Positions 10,240 to 22,871 of a stretch of DNA of 64,000 nucleotides are shown here, in pieces. Where the stretch lies: NCBI RefSeq assembly GCF_017591425.1, contig NW_024466421.1, positions 1-64,000 on the forward strand, read 5' to 3'. The position numbers were made by a program, and so were the translations under genes. The notes under the pieces were generated by a model, which ran no database searches, was not told the origin of the DNA, and saw only the letters and a program-made list of their open reading frames with translations. Position 1 is the first letter of the stretch; each line of letters begins with the position of its first letter. This DNA comes from Ochotona curzoniae (lineage: Eukaryota > Chordata > Mammalia > Lagomorpha > Ochotonidae).

Positions 10240-11300
10240 TATTTACATATGAAATAGAAAATCTGACTTCTCTTGCACAATGAGATTAACTCAAATTGCA
10301 CCACAGACCCAAAGTAAGAGTCCTAAAAGGTATTTATAGGAAAATCTTTTAACTTGCATAAGGCAACAATTTCTAGGCTTTGACACAGAAACACAACTTC
10401 TAAAAGGAAAAAAGATAAACTGAACATCACTAAATTGAAAAAGTTTTTGTGTCACAATGACCTCACCAAGAAAGAGGAAAAAGACAAGCTAAAGGACAAG
10501 AGAATGGGCCTGCAATGCCGGTATTCTGTGAATGCAGCTTCAACTGCCGGCTTCTCTATTTGCGATCCAGCTTCAGCCACTGCGGTCATTTGGGGGGTGA
10601 ACCAGCAGGTGAAAAATCTGTGTCTCTTATTTTCTCCTTCCTAATGTAATGCTCCCTTTGAAATAAACCAAAATATGAAAGAAGTAAAGACAATCGAGCC
10701 ATTCTTCCGGTTACGGGTCCACATCAAGAAGTACAGTGGACAAAGAACATGAGCTGACCCAGCTCCTGGAAGCACACAAGCAGCCACTTATGGCCAGGAG
10801 CCACAGGGACACACAGCTCAAACTCCGTACACACCACCACCTTCTAGTTACTGGGAGGGCTGGGCAGTACAGACAGACAGGTGAGGCAAGGACCCGGAAG
10901 AAGTATAATCCTGTAGGAATGCCAGCAGTGCCACTGTTGTTGCATGCTGTTTGGTAATTCCTCACAGAACTGAACAAGAATTATCACAGGATCCAGCAAT
11001 TCCACTTTCTAGCACCTCCAATCAGAAATTGAAGTATATGTCCAAGCACAAACACATTTTTAAATGTTTCTGGCAGAGCTGTTCCTAACAGCTAAAACCC
11101 GGACACAATCCAAGTGTCTGGAAATAAGGCATCAACAACATGGAGTCTACCCATAAATGCAATCTTGTTTGGTAATTGAATAGAAAGAAGTACTGACATT
11201 AGGCACAACATGGATGAATTTTTGAACTGTGCTAAGTGAAAGCAGCAAGTCACGAAGAGTCCCATTTATGGGCTCTGTTGGTCAGAGAGATGTCCCAGAC
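10240..11300 (+). mobile_element. LINE-1 fragment (ORF2 3' part), with SINE inside
   Basis: Phrases such as GATCCAGCAATTCCACTTTC, CAATCCAAGTGTCTGGAAAT, CAACATGGATGAATTTTTGA and GTGCTAAGTGAAAGCAGC match the conserved 3' part of mammalian LINE-1 ORF2. The reading frame is broken. A partial SINE at 10505-10665 interrupts it. Confidence 0.7.
10505..10665 (+). mobile_element. C-type SINE, partial
   Basis: GGGCCTGCAATGCCGGTATT at the head and GGTCATTTGGGGGGTGAACC near the end are present, with a central deletion. It is inserted in a LINE-1 fragment. Confidence 0.6.
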
Positions 11301-11580
11301 ACGGCATCCAGGCCAAGCGATGCTTCTGGCTGTGTTGTCCCAGGCAACGACTAAACTGCTCTCTATTAATCCACAGGGCGGGAGTGGAGCTAGACCTTCC
11401 AGTGCTAAAGTCACTTTCAGCTCTAAAACTCTCATTTTGTTTGTAAGAGAAATGAATTCAGAGTTCATAGAAGAACGACTTGGTCTCAAACAGAAGGCTA
11501 AAAGTAGATAAGACTATAAAATCCTTTGAAACTTGAGGAACCCAGTGACGTGGAAATACATTATTGTCCAGTCAAACGAA

Positions 11581-11581
<1 letters not shown>

Positions 11582-11641
<60 letters not shown>
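11582..11641 (+). repeat. CA dinucleotide microsatellite
   Basis: About 29 uninterrupted CA units. On the PTK2 sense strand it is a TG run within the intron. Confidence 0.97.
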
Positions 11642-11642
<1 letters not shown>

Positions 11643-11929
11643 GGGCTCGAATTTTACTCGCCAGCATCTGGTGCTGCCCAGGGCTCTACTCTGGGCAGTT
11701 TGGAATGAGCCAGCTCTCTGAAACTAGTCCCAATCCCACAGCTTTCTCATGCCACGCCCACCTCAGTCTACTAACCTGGGCAGAATCCTGGGCACTCTGC
11801 TCCCGCTGGCAGCTTTCCCAGCCCCCACTGCACCACAGCTGCTTTCACACTGGCTTTGGCTTTGTTATTGCGAGGGAGTCCTTAGACTCCTCTGAATATA
11901 AACAGCTTCCCTCAGCCTTGCCATACAAT

Positions 11930-12330
11930 TTAAAAAAAAATTTTTTTATTGTTATGATTTTCCATGATAAAGTTTTGCAGGTATAGGGATTCCCCCTTCC
12001 CCTTCCCATTTCACTCCAACATTTCCCCCATATTACAATGGAATCAACAGTAGTCACATTTAGTGAATCATGGCACTTTAGGCACACACAATGGTAGAAA
12101 TTCTAATATTTTATTGTAAGGTATGTTTAAGTTTCACTGGGAGTATAAATGCATACTGTAACATACCTGCACTTTCTGATATGCCAGATATAGCATATAG
12201 TTCACTTATGACATTATATGTGCGTACTTGTCCACTTATGTTTCTAATTGTTTTGTATTTCACATGAAGGTTGCCTTATATTAGAGACAACATGGTATTT
12301 GTCTTGCCACATTTTAGCCAGGGCTGCAGT
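11930..12330 (-). mobile_element. LINE-1 3' end, minus orientation
   Basis: The stretch starts with T-rich sequence, then TATAGGGATTCCCCCTTCCC, GTTTCACTGGGAGTATAAAT and CTTATATTAGAGACAACATG. These parallel the LINE-1 3' end at 32455-32850, and the last phrases are the complement of the ORF2 terminus. Confidence 0.6.
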
Positions 12331-12722
12331 TGTAGCTGACTTTAATGTCAACTAAATATGAGCATTGATTTTCTGAAACTGTAACACAGCAAAGGACTCC
12401 TGTGTGTGAAGACAGGAATTTCCTAGGTAGGTTCCAGCAAGCTCATGGGACTACTCTGCCAGTTCGCAGGCTCACAGCTGGGGCCTGGTCAGGGGGAAGC
12501 CAGGAGCCTGAAGTCCATGAGTCTCCCACATAGATAATGGGGCCTAGGCACTTGCTGCTGCTTTCCTTGGCATATGAGCAAGAAGCAAGATGGGAAGTGG
12601 AGCAGCCAGAACTCAAATTGCGACTCCATGGGAGACGAAAATTGTAGCTAAGAGCTGAACTTAATACTACTGTGTTTCAGTGCTGGCCCCAAATTTACGT
12701 TTTTATAAAGCTATTGTCTGAC

Positions 12723-13030
12723 TGGCCTGGCACAATGATTCAATGGCTAAATCCACACCTTGTACATGTCAGCATCCCAGATGAGCACTGATTTATCTTC
12801 TGGCTGCAGCACCTCCCATTTAGCTCCCTGCTTATGGCCCGGGAAAACAATACAGAATGGTTCAAGTCCTTGAGACATGCACCTGTGTAGGAGATCCAGA
12901 AGAAGCTCCTGGCTCCTGGCTTCAGAAGGGTTCAGTTCGGGCCATTGCAGATATTTGAAAAGCAAACCAGTGGATGGAAGATCTTTCTCTCTCTCTGTAA
13001 ATCTGATTTTCCCATAAAAATCTTTAAAAA
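12723..13030 (+). mobile_element. C-type SINE
   Basis: TGGCCTGGCACAATGATTCA, TTAGCTCCCTGCTTATGGCC and GGAAGATCTTTCTCTCTCTC with an A-rich tail define a nearly complete copy. Confidence 0.85.
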
Positions 13031-13175
13031 ATTAAAAATGATTTTGTCTGAAAAGTGGTTGATGATTCGAAAGGTTAAAAACAATACAATGTGACTACCT
13101 AAAAACACTCCATCGACAGAACTGCGTTGCTTCAAAGGCGATGTTAACAAAGCAGTATTACTAACGACCGCACAG

Positions 13176-13370
13176 TGGTCTGCACAGAAGCCCAGTGGGC
13201 TCAACTGAGCCTGCAATGCTGACATTCCGCACCGCGGGGAAGTGCTGCTCTGTGCTCTGGCCGCTCTACTTCTGATCCAGCATCTTGCTAATGTGGCTGG
13301 GAAGACAGTGGGAATGGCTCAAATTTCAGGAAAGAGTCCTTACCACCTGGTTTTAGCCTAGCCTAATTTC
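13176..13370 (+). mobile_element. C-type SINE, 5' part of a split copy
   Basis: From CACAGAAGCCCAGTGGGCTC through TCTACTTCTGATCCAGC and CACCTGGTTTTAGCCTAGCC. It breaks off at 13370 and its sequence resumes at 16203 after a 2.8 kb insertion. Confidence 0.7.
13355..13370. repeat. Target-site duplication, left copy
   Basis: AGCCTAGCCTAATTTC, identical to the copy at 16203-16218. Confidence 0.85.
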
Positions 13371-16202
13371 TTTAACATATAAATACTATATTACAATCTT
13401 ACATAGTTAAATAGGGTTGTACAAAGGGTCAAGGGCTACAAGAAAGTGGGCAAGACCATTGTTTCCACACTAATACCGTGTCCACCCCCCGCCCCCGCCG
13501 CCCTCCGGTATCTGGGATCAGGGCAGAAACAAAAGGAAAAGCCCCACCCAGCCTCCCACCCATCCCAGGTCCCTGACATGTGACATGCTCCGAGGGTCCT
13601 GCTCAAGCAGTTTTAATAGTTCAACGGTTCTGAATTGCTGCCAATCTCGCCATTCCAATCACAACAAAATCTATTCAGAATCCACAGGCTGACACAGTCT
13701 CTTCATGGTTGGGGTTCTGAGACCAGCAGTTCAGTTGGAGGGATCTCCAAGGAAACTTCATCTGAGGATCCCAGACCTGATTCTTGTGTGAGTTTGCCAG
13801 TACAGGATCGGCACAGTCCATCGTCCCAATCAGCTCATGCACATGCTGGTCGTTGCAATTGCTGCGTCAGTTCCGTTTCCAGCCTGGTCTTCGACATGAA
13901 CCAATGGTTGTTGCAGTCCAGCCCGATCCTGCCCACTTCATTCTCGGTCCTCACGCTAACCAGTGGGAGCTGCAGCCTAGTCGAGGCGACTCCCCATCAC
14001 CCCCACCAGGCCTGCCCCCTACCTTGGTTCCTGTGCTTGCCAGTATGTACCGCCGACTTGTTCAGTCTGCCCTGCATCCCATTTGGCTCTCGTACATGTC
14101 AATGGGCTTTGAAGCCTAGTTCAACCCAACCCACACACATACTGGTGGGTGCCTTTCTGTCTAGCCACCCCTGCCCCTGTCCTGGTTTTTATGCTCTCCA
14201 GTGGGAGTGGTAACCCAAGAGGGAGGTGCCCACTATTTTCTTCCTGGACCACTCCCACTCCCAGATTGTGCAGTCTCCAGTTGGTTCTGTGGTTTAACTT
14301 GACAGATTAAGCCCCCAGTGCCAGCCTCTGGCAACTGATGCTGAGGCAAAGCCCAACCAACCTTCACCCACCCTGATTTTTGCCTGCACCAGTCGGAACA
14401 GTCAGCCCAGCCTGGCTTTTCCCTAATCCAGCTCACATGAGGCCCACAGGTTTTGTAGCCCTACCTGGTCTTGTCTGCCCCCATCCCAACTCCTGCTCTT
14501 CAGTGGGAGTGGCTGTCCAGCAGGGGAGCCCACATTCCCCCTACCAGCTTTGCCCCCTCCCTTCCTGGTTCTCATGTGTGCTGTTTGGGTGCTGTGGCCA
14601 CATCTGGCACGGCCCACCTCACCTGGCCAACCTACACTCTGTTCTGGTGCTTGGATCCGCAAGAAGGTGATGTGAACTGGTTCAGCCTGGTCTGTCTCCA
14701 GCCTATGCCAAATGGACGCTTGTGAGTCTCTTTCTCTGGGCTGGTTGGGTTGCTCCCTATCGTCGTTCTTGCACTCATTTGCAGGAACTGCGTCTTTAAA
14801 GTACAGTTTCCAAAGCTCCGCCATCAAACCTCTTCCTATGCCAGGCTTTGGGCATACTGGTGGGTCCATGGACCAGCCCTACTTAGTCCACCTCCTGTTC
14901 AAGCAGGAACAGTGGCCTTTCCTCACTGGCCTTCAACCCATTCCCATTCTTACTGTTGGATGTTTCAGCCCAGCCAAGGCATGTCCATACCCAGACACTA
15001 CTCACACATGGCTCAGTAGGGGCAGAGACCTAGCCTAGTCCATCCTACATCTACCCTTGTCCTCCAGAGCACCAGATGGTGCTGGCGTCTTGCTTGGCTA
15101 GGTAGACCCAGCCCTAGTTCACACTTGTGCCAAGGGAGACTTCAGCCATGTCCAGACCAGAATGCAGCCCCAACTCTGGCCCCCACTCTCACCCATGGGA
15201 ACCCCAACCCAGCCAGGGTGTATTCTTACAGCTCCCCAACTGAGCCTATTCCCAGCTCCAGATTACGTGCATGGCAGTGGTTGCTCTGACTCAGCTTGGC
15301 AATAGCCCCTCTCCTGTCTCAGCTTTTGCTTTTATTGCTGTGGTCTAGTATCCCTGGCTCATGCAGACCCATCGGCGTAAGAGCCTAGCTAGGCATGACC
15401 TGTGCTCCATCCTGCTTTCTGTTCTTCTTTGTGAGGTTTGCTTGGCCCTGCGCGGTTTGCCGCCTTCCAGCTGCCTCCTGGCCCACCCCACATTCTATTT
15501 TAGGGTGCACCTTCAGGTGCTGCTGCCTTGACCTGCCCAGACTGTTGTCAGTTCCTGTACCCATAAGTGATGGCAGGTTCCATGGTCACACCTAGCTCAG
15601 TCCATAACCACTTCAACTTGTGAGCTAACCAGCAGGACTTGTATTTCCACAGGGTTGGGCCCACACTTCCCCCACAGAATCTACCCCTGTACCTGGTTTT
15701 CTCGTGTGTGGTTAGTGTCCTGAACCTGCCAAGTGTGACCCATCCCCTATTCCACCACTCAGTCAGTGATGCTCTATGCTAACAGCCCATTGCAGGATTC
15801 TCATATGGGCTGGTGAATGAATCTGGCCCAAATAGGACTTATGGACTCTCATCTCCAAACCACTAGGTCTCACTCCCCAGGCTTGTAAGCAAGTTCCATG
15901 ACTCCATCTCTTGGAATCACCCAGAATTCATTCCTCACCTACACTCACACTGGCCTTATCCATAGATGTTCCTAAGCAGCAATTACATACCCTAAAAACC
16001 CCAGAGCTTACCGCTGGGTGTCCAGCAGGCAGAGCCTTGCGCCAAATAGGCTCATTGGCTCCCCAAAGCCTAGGACTCGGTCACTGTGTGGCAGCAATGA
16101 CCTTGGCCTGAGTCCCCAGCATTGAGTCTGACCTGGCTCAGGCACTCCCTGCAGCTGCCATGCTGTAGAGGGCTGCTTTCGCCCTAACCCCACAGCCGAA
16201 CC
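13371..16202 (-). mobile_element. Unclassified 2.8 kb insertion with 16-bp target duplication
   Basis: The insertion interrupts a SINE. AGCCTAGCCTAATTTC is present at 13355-13370 and again, perfectly, at 16203-16218, and the SINE sequence is continuous if one copy is removed. The insert is strongly C/T-rich on the plus strand, with many loosely repeated phrases such as CCAGTGGGAG and CCAGCCTGG. Its left end is AT-rich and, read on the minus strand, ends ATATGTTAAA next to the duplication. A 16-bp duplication points to LINE-1-type target-primed insertion, with the 3' end at the left. I do not recognise the family and see no coding region that I can name; a LINE-1 5' region or a composite non-autonomous element are possibilities. 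Confidence 0.7.
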
Positions 16203-16218
16203 AGCCTAGCCTAATTTC
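16203..16218. repeat. Target-site duplication, right copy
   Basis: AGCCTAGCCTAATTTC, followed directly by the continuation of the interrupted SINE (AGTTGTAGTCATTGGAGG). Confidence 0.85.
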
Positions 16219-16283
16219 AGTTGTAGTCATTGGAGGAGTGAAGCAGTGGATGGAAGCTCTTTCCTCCTCCTTTACTATTTAAC
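16219..16283 (+). mobile_element. C-type SINE, 3' part of the split copy
   Basis: GGAGTGAAGCAGTGGATGGA then AGCTCTTTCCTCCTCC is the normal 3' section of the SINE that begins at 13176. Confidence 0.7.
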
Positions 16284-16329
16284 ATGAATATATATTGGTG
16301 TATTTATATGATAGTGTATGGTGAGACTA

Positions 16330-16618
16330 ATGTTGTGGCAAGGCTGGGAAAAGCACTGCCTGTGAAGCCAGCATCACATACAGGCAATCAGTTTGTGCTT
16401 TGGTATTCCATTTCCGATTCAGCTTCTTGCAATGACATGGAAAATGCCATGGAAGATGGGTCAAGTATCTGGGCCCCTGCCACCCAGGAGGAAGACCAGA
16501 ATGGATTACCTAGCTTGGGCTTCAGCCAGCCCTGCCTGCTGTACTCTTTTGTGGGTAGTGGACCAGCACCTGGAAGATCTCTCTTCTACTGTCTTCTCTC
16601 TCTGTAAACTATGAATTC
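16330..16618 (+). mobile_element. C-type SINE, old
   Basis: CATTTCCGATTCAGCTTCTTG, GGGCTTCAGCCAGCCCTGCC and TGGAAGATCTCTCTTCTACT are diverged SINE sections in the right order. Confidence 0.6.
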
Positions 16619-18404
16619 CAAAATACATTTTAAAAAACTTAAAGAAAAAAATGTATATGGGAAAGGGTTCCTGGATCCTTGGATTAAATACTCTGGAAGT
16701 TCAAGTACTGGTGATGTCAAGGCAAGAATTAGAGCTCCAGATCTGACAGATAGGTACTCTGGCCTCAACCGCAGAGTGGCATGTACACAACAGGCACAAA
16801 CCCTAAGAGCTGTCCCTGACTCTGTGCAACCTCGTGCACTGCACTAGGCACTTCGCAGGCAAGTTTGACAACAATTCTACAAGACAACGGCACCACCTGT
16901 ATTTCAACAGCGGTGCAGGAGTAAGGCGACTCACAGGGGCCCAGGTCTGCTGACTGGAATTCCAGATCTGCAGTGAGAGACACTATACCATAACCAGCAG
17001 GCTTCTTCTGCAACAAAGAGGAACGTGCAGGAGAGCAGCTAGAGTCACAAGCACTCAGTAAAGTCCCTCAAGGTCACAGGCAGCAAACAGTTACACGGAT
17101 TCTATTTGCAAATAAATAACACAACTTTGTTTTGCCCTTTCCGAGTGAGAGCTTCACGTAGGATCGTGAGGGCACCTTGCTCTCCTCGTGCCAGCTTCGG
17201 CAGAAGCTGCCTCAGAGCTGTCGTGGTGATGCAGCTAACTCAGGCTAGGGTCTCAAAGAGCAGTTTCCACACCAATCTCAGAAGGGTCACCACTGCGAGT
17301 TAGCAGGCTGACTACAAAACCTCCTCCAAGAGAAACTTGGGTTTCCGTAACAAAATATGGACCAGAGGACAATCTTGCTGAAATACTCCTAGCTGACGAA
17401 GGCAAGGAAGAAACTGCTGTTGTGAGCCAGAGACCCCCGGGGGGCACTGCTTCTTCCAGGGCCTTGAGGTCCGACAGCAACGCCTGGCACTGGGGCGGGG
17501 CTTCCTGAGAGCTGAACGAAGGCCTCAACATTCTCTTGGCTACAAGGTCAGCACACAAAGCAGCCTCCTCCTTATTCCTCTTAGAACACTGCTTCTTTGG
17601 GGCAATATGACAGCTGGTATTGGACGATGTGTACAGTCACAAGACATTGAAGCTTGGATGCACTGGCCTGGTCTCTCACCTTCTGGTTTAGGGGCCTTCT
17701 TACAACATACTGACATATGTCATCTTCTTTAGAGAGACTGAAAACTTGATGCATTCCGCAGGGTCCTTCAGTCCCAGGTCACGAGGCCCTGTGCTATAAA
17801 CATCAATCCAGGAATATCTTACTCTCCTTTTTTTTTTTTGAAATAATATAATCAAGTGGACAATATTCATCGACAATGCAGCCCTGCACAGATCCGCTTT
17901 TCTCTAGGCCCCTGGCTCTGTACTGTGAATGTGTCTTCCTTAGTAGCAGGCTGACCTGGGTCAAGGCACCTTTCTTCATGGGAAAGTCCTGTTTGTCATT
18001 TCCACCACAGATCTGGACGGCATAGCCTTTCTACTCCAGTGTTGGCAGCAACTTGTGTGGCCCTGGAAGTTTCCGTCCAATGTGCACTGAATAGTTTCAG
18101 CCAGCACTTGTAGGCAAGGAGATGTAGAGCTTTACCTTGACTGTGCTTAGCACTGACCACACAGCTAAGCTCACACACTTCCGTTCTAGACCTTTTTGTA
18201 ATCTAAAATCCACCAAGCAGCCCCAAGTATATTATTTTCTGGAACAATTCATCAATATTCACATTATTACAAATTGAAACAAATACTAAAATTCATGTTT
18301 TTAAAATATTATCATGTTAGTCCTCCCTGCACTCCAAAGCCGCTGGAGAAGAATGGCCTCTTTCTCTGTGTGCATTTCTGCTGTATCATTTCTCCTTTCT
18401 TTTC

Positions 18405-18562
18405 CAGATTGACTCATTTACTGGAAAGGCAGAATAAGACAGAGATCAATTGTTTTCCACCTGGTAGGTTATTCCCCAAATGGCCACGATGGCAGGTGCT
18501 GGGCCAGGCCAAAGCCAGGAGCCAGATCTCCATCCTGGACTAAGTGCCTGGTCCATTGTCCC
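18405..18562 (-). mobile_element. C-type SINE fragment, minus orientation
   Basis: TTTACTGGAAAGGCAGAATA, CCCAAATGGCCACGATGGCA and AAAGCCAGGAGCCAGATCTC are the 3' half of a copy in reverse. Confidence 0.65.
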
Positions 18563-19930
18563 CTGCCATCTCAGGCATATAGCACATTAAAGGGAAAGAA
18601 ACTGCAGGTCAAGCAATGGGGATTCAGACTGCTATCACCAGTAGTGGCACGAGCCACCTGGCCCGGTGTCACCTCTTGACAGGAGGTGGCCGGTTCTCTC
18701 GTCTGCTTCTGCAGTTGGCTGGAATGTCCATCCCAGTGGAGCACACGAAGAGAACTCTGCCTCACGCAGTGCTGGTACTGGAACAGGAGGAGGGATGAGT
18801 ACTTCAAGAGGACTTTCGGGTACAACTGCAGAGTGTCTGTTGATACTACAGCCAACACTCAGCACACCGAAGCTCCTTCAGGCAAACTGCAGGCGGAACC
18901 TGACACTAATAAAGCACGCCGCTCTTTTCTGCGTTTTGAATCATCTTCCACCCAGGAGTAATTGTGGGGCTCTAAGCTGTTGTTCACCGAGATCTTGATA
19001 ATGTTGACACATCACAATGTTCAACAGGTATGTTTTAAAAATCACACTTGTTCACCATTTATTCTCATTTTTGTTTGAAAACTAAAATTATCACGGGCAG
19101 CAAGCAGAAGCACTTTTTTTCTTGAAGTGACAACATCGTTTTTTTCTTGAAAAAATGTCAAGTCCGCAACTCAGAATGTAATGTTAGTTGGTCTTTCAAG
19201 AAAAAACCAACCCACCCACCCAGCCAACAAAATGACAGGCCGTAGCTCTGCTGGCTGGCACGGATAGTCACTGCACCTTTTCCAGGCGCTGTGTACTGCC
19301 ACCCTGGGCAACTCTGCCGAGGCCACCTAAGATGGCATCAAAGACACCAAGGATTCGTTCCCTGACCTCTGGAAAGAGATCGTGCGCACCACATTTTCGT
19401 ATCAGTTTCACTGGCCATCTTGTAAAGACCCATTCCCGAGTCTGCGCAGGCTCCACCTGTGGGTATGACACAGGGGTTGCCACAAGCAAGGTCAAGTGAA
19501 TAAAGGCTGGTAGACCAAGCGTGTAGTCCAGCTTGTGACCCTGGCCATGCCTGGGTCTGAGGCGGTGCTCACGCCCAGCACTCAGCACAGAGTGGAGCTG
19601 CAGAGGGACAGTCCACCACGGAGAAGGCAACTTTCAGTGCCAGAGATGAGCTATGTGCACATGAGCCTGAGGGCACCCGGGCTCCAAAGGGCTTCCCAGG
19701 ACAGCAAGCTAAACAGATGCAGAGGCACAATGCACAGGAGCCTCCTATGCAGGCTTGTCTCTGGCCAACTTTCCCAAAGACTGCCAGTATAAGAATGAAA
19801 CGGCTACAAATATGAAGAAATCTGTCAATGCTTTTAGCTATAACTCTTCTGCCATTAAGTAGTATAGTTAAACTTCAAATTTTGAAATGTAAATGGGAGA
19901 AAAATATTTCCTTTAAAAAAATTAGTCTGT

Positions 19931-20256
19931 GGGCCCGGCGGCGTGGACTAGTGGCTAAAGTTCTTGCCTTGAATGAGCCGGGATCCCATATGGGCGCCCA
20001 TTCTAATCCCAGCAACCCCGTTTCCCATCCAGCTCCCTGCTTCTGGCCTGGGAAAGCAGTCAAGGACAGCCCAAAGCCTGGGGACTGTGTACCCGCATGG
20101 GAGACCTGGAAGAAGCTCCTGGCTCCTGGCTTTGGATCGGCACAGCTCTGGCTATTATGGCCACTTAGGGAGTGAATCATCGGATAGAAGATCTTCCTCT
20201 CTGTCTCTCCTCCTTTCTATATATCTGACTTTGCAATAGAAATAAATATTAAAAGA
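19931..20256 (+). mobile_element. C-type SINE, young full length, with target duplication
   Basis: It begins GGGCCCGGCGGCGTGGACTA and ends TATATCTGACTTTGCAATAG plus A-rich tail. AAAATTAGTCTGTG on the left and AAAATTAGACTGTG on the right form a target-site duplication with one mismatch. Confidence 0.95.
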
Positions 20257-20489
20257 AAAATTAGACTGTGTTAAACATTTTCTTAACGGTATACAAAATC
20301 TACCTACAAGTCTGATACACAACTTGAATTTAAGAAATCTAAGTGGAATTTATCTATTCTAAGGAATTGCCAGAAGAATGTGAAAATTTCCAAGGATCTG
20401 TAAGCTGTGCATGTCATAGGGCAGAACAAAATCTCAGAAGCAGCAGAATCCTCCCGGCGAAGCTGCTGACTATCCCGACAGGAGAACAC

Positions 20490-20645
20490 TGGTTCGGACA
20501 CGGGCCACGCCCACAATGTCAGGAAACACCTCAATAGTGGAAGGATGGCTTAAGGAGTGTTCACGAAGGACTACCCACTGTAATACTAGTGGGGAAATCC
20601 CAGAGCTTAGGGAACTGTTCCATAAAACAAAAAAAATGAAAAGCA
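20490..20645 (+). mobile_element. LINE-1 3' end fragment
   Basis: GGGGAAATCCCAGAGCTTAG then GGAACTGTTCCATAAAAC and an A-rich end match the 3' terminus also seen at 4850-4928 and 32280-32378. Confidence 0.5.
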
Positions 20646-21751
20646 GGAGACTCATTTCAGATGCGTTGCACTCTGAGATTTCTGCCTGGCAGCGACCCAA
20701 CACTTGGTGCACCTGTCTATGATCATCACGGTTTTCTAATGATTAGAAATTATTAAAACTGTTATTCTGGGGATTGCCAAAGTTTGCCTTGAAGGGCCAA
20801 TTACAAGAAATATTAAAGTATGTGGCCATACTGCCCATCACAACCACTCCACTCGTGCGGAGAGAAACCAGTCAGGCGTGATGCATAAATGGATGGGCAT
20901 GGCTGTGCCCCAACCAAACTTGCAGGTAACAAAAACGCCTGCTGGCCTATCTTAAACAAGTATACCACAGTGCACAGCAGAATAATCTCTGGCTATTCAA
21001 AGAGCCTCAGAATGTATACTGTGCAAACCTCTCTAAAAAATAAAGATATTATTACTTGAAAAATTAATCAGAAATCATCTTTGTACTTTAAAAATCAAAT
21101 AGCTCAGAAAAAGCAACAAAAAAAAGCCTCACCAACTCTGCCTTTAAAAGGAGAATTAGCAAACCCCAACAGCTCATACTATGGAAAACTGCTTAGATGG
21201 ACAACGCTGCTGGCTGCTCTGCGCGACTGGGCACTCCTCGTCATGCAGTGTGCCTCGCTAAGGCACCAGGGAGCTGCTGCAGAATGAACTGCTGAGGGGG
21301 CACGAGCAGTGCCACCATGTGACTGAGGAACGCGAGGTCTGGCGCAGGCAGGGACCTGACCCACTCAGACTGTCAACAGCAGGATCCCATAGGAACTAGC
21401 TCCTAAGTGTTGGCTTTAAGATCTGAGAAATACATGTTCCTCCTTCCTATACTGAATTGCCATGCAGGCAACAGAGCAAACGGGAACTTGTTAACCCAAC
21501 AGGGAGGGTCAGGAGCACTGGGAGGAGAGGCTCCTGTATTTATTGGTGGATAACTAAGGATTTGTTACTAAACCAAGAATGACAGAACTGTCCTGCTTTT
21601 CTCCCAGCAGATGAGGTGACCCCTGTGGACAGGGCTGGAGCAGGCACTCTTTGCCTCTACACTTCTGAGGAACTGTGCTAATCCACGCAGCTCATTCTCA
21701 GTGCACGGTGCACTTGCTGACACGCACTGCAAAGAGACATTTCAGTGCTGG

Positions 21752-22022
21752 GCATGGTCTGAGGTGGGCATCTGTAGTGGCTGCACTGTGGCTTGGGACT
21801 CTGACATCCCACATTGCAGTGCCTCATGCAGGTCTGCGCTCACCTGCTTCCAATCCAGCTTCCTGCTAACATGCACTCAAGTGCCAGCCGCACAGGTCAG
21901 CTCGGAGCTCCCGGCTCCTGGCTCTGGCTGGGCCCAAACCTAGCGGCTATGAGCATTTGAGAAGTGAATCCGTGAATAGAATATTTCCCTATGTTTCTCA
22001 TTTTCAAATAAAAGAAAAATTT
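21752..22022 (+). mobile_element. C-type SINE, old
   Basis: CTTCCAATCCAGCTTCCTGC, GAGCTCCCGGCTCCTGGCTC and GAAGTGAATCCGTGAATAGA with an AAATAAAAG tail mark the copy. Confidence 0.75.
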
Positions 22023-22871
22023 ATTTAAATAGTATTTTCTAATGTTATTAAAAAAGAAAACAAAGTAAATAGTTGTCAAAGTTTAACACACTTTTAGCCA
22101 ATAAGATGCTAAACAGCAATTACCCATTAACCACAAAAATCCCTACTCTATTAACTGCAGAAAACAGACCAAGAAATCTGTGTGCACCTTTTACTTCTGA
22201 CAAGATGACACTCTTAGATACAGCAAAGAATAATGCGCTTCAGGATATTGCCACCCAAATTCCCAGCTTGAGTCTACCCCATGCAGTGGCAAGCCCGGGG
22301 GCAGGGAGGCCTCGGCCAGGCAGCCAGGGTCTGCCACGCTGCTGGCAGAGCTGCCCAAGGAAACCGCAGCAAGCACAACGTGCCCTTTTCTCCACACAAA
22401 CCAGTCAGCTACAGACAAGACAGAGGGAGACAATGGACACAAACTTCTCAGAAACAAAACCAATATTAAAGGAATATGGTTAGTTGGAACTAGACCAATT
22501 TTAAATAGAGTCCTTGGCCCCTGTTTAATGTTTTAGTCCAGACTGCAGCATCGGGGACTTTCACACTACAACAAAACTCCCCTAGGCCTGCAGGTAAAAA
22601 GGAACAGAAGAGCATGCTATGATCTCGTCTAATCCCATCGCCCTGCTCACCGCAGCTTCCACTGGAAACCCAACTTGGGAAAAACGAGCAGACAGGAAAC
22701 AAGCTGGTGTTATACCCACCACCCCGAGAAACCTGGCAACTGACTTCCTCCTCACGGAAGCCAGTGCCACACCCATAAGCCTCCCAGGTTGCTAACAATG
22801 ACTCCCCAACGCCCAGAAACTCCCCAGGTTAGTAACAAGTGATTCCCATACGGGGCTGGGCCCTGGGCTAC

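Larger units (their letters stand above)
10106..22871 (-). other. PTK2: PTK2 intron, 12.8 kb
   Basis: The intron contains LINE-1 fragments (10240-11300, 11930-12330, 20490-20645), a CA microsatellite (11582-11641), an unclassified 2.8 kb insertion (13371-16202), and SINEs at 10505, 12723, 13176, 16330, 18405, 19931 and 21752. 16625-18404, 18565-19930, 20700-21751 and 22025-22871 are unique sequence without recognisable features. Confidence 0.8.

Noticed and set aside
11526..11986. Histidine/threonine repeat proteins
   Set aside because: These are translations of the CA microsatellite.
13635..14213. 192-codon open frame on the plus strand
   Set aside because: It lies in the C/T-rich repetitive insertion, and the Pro/Ser/Cys-rich translation follows from composition. 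No known protein is recognised.
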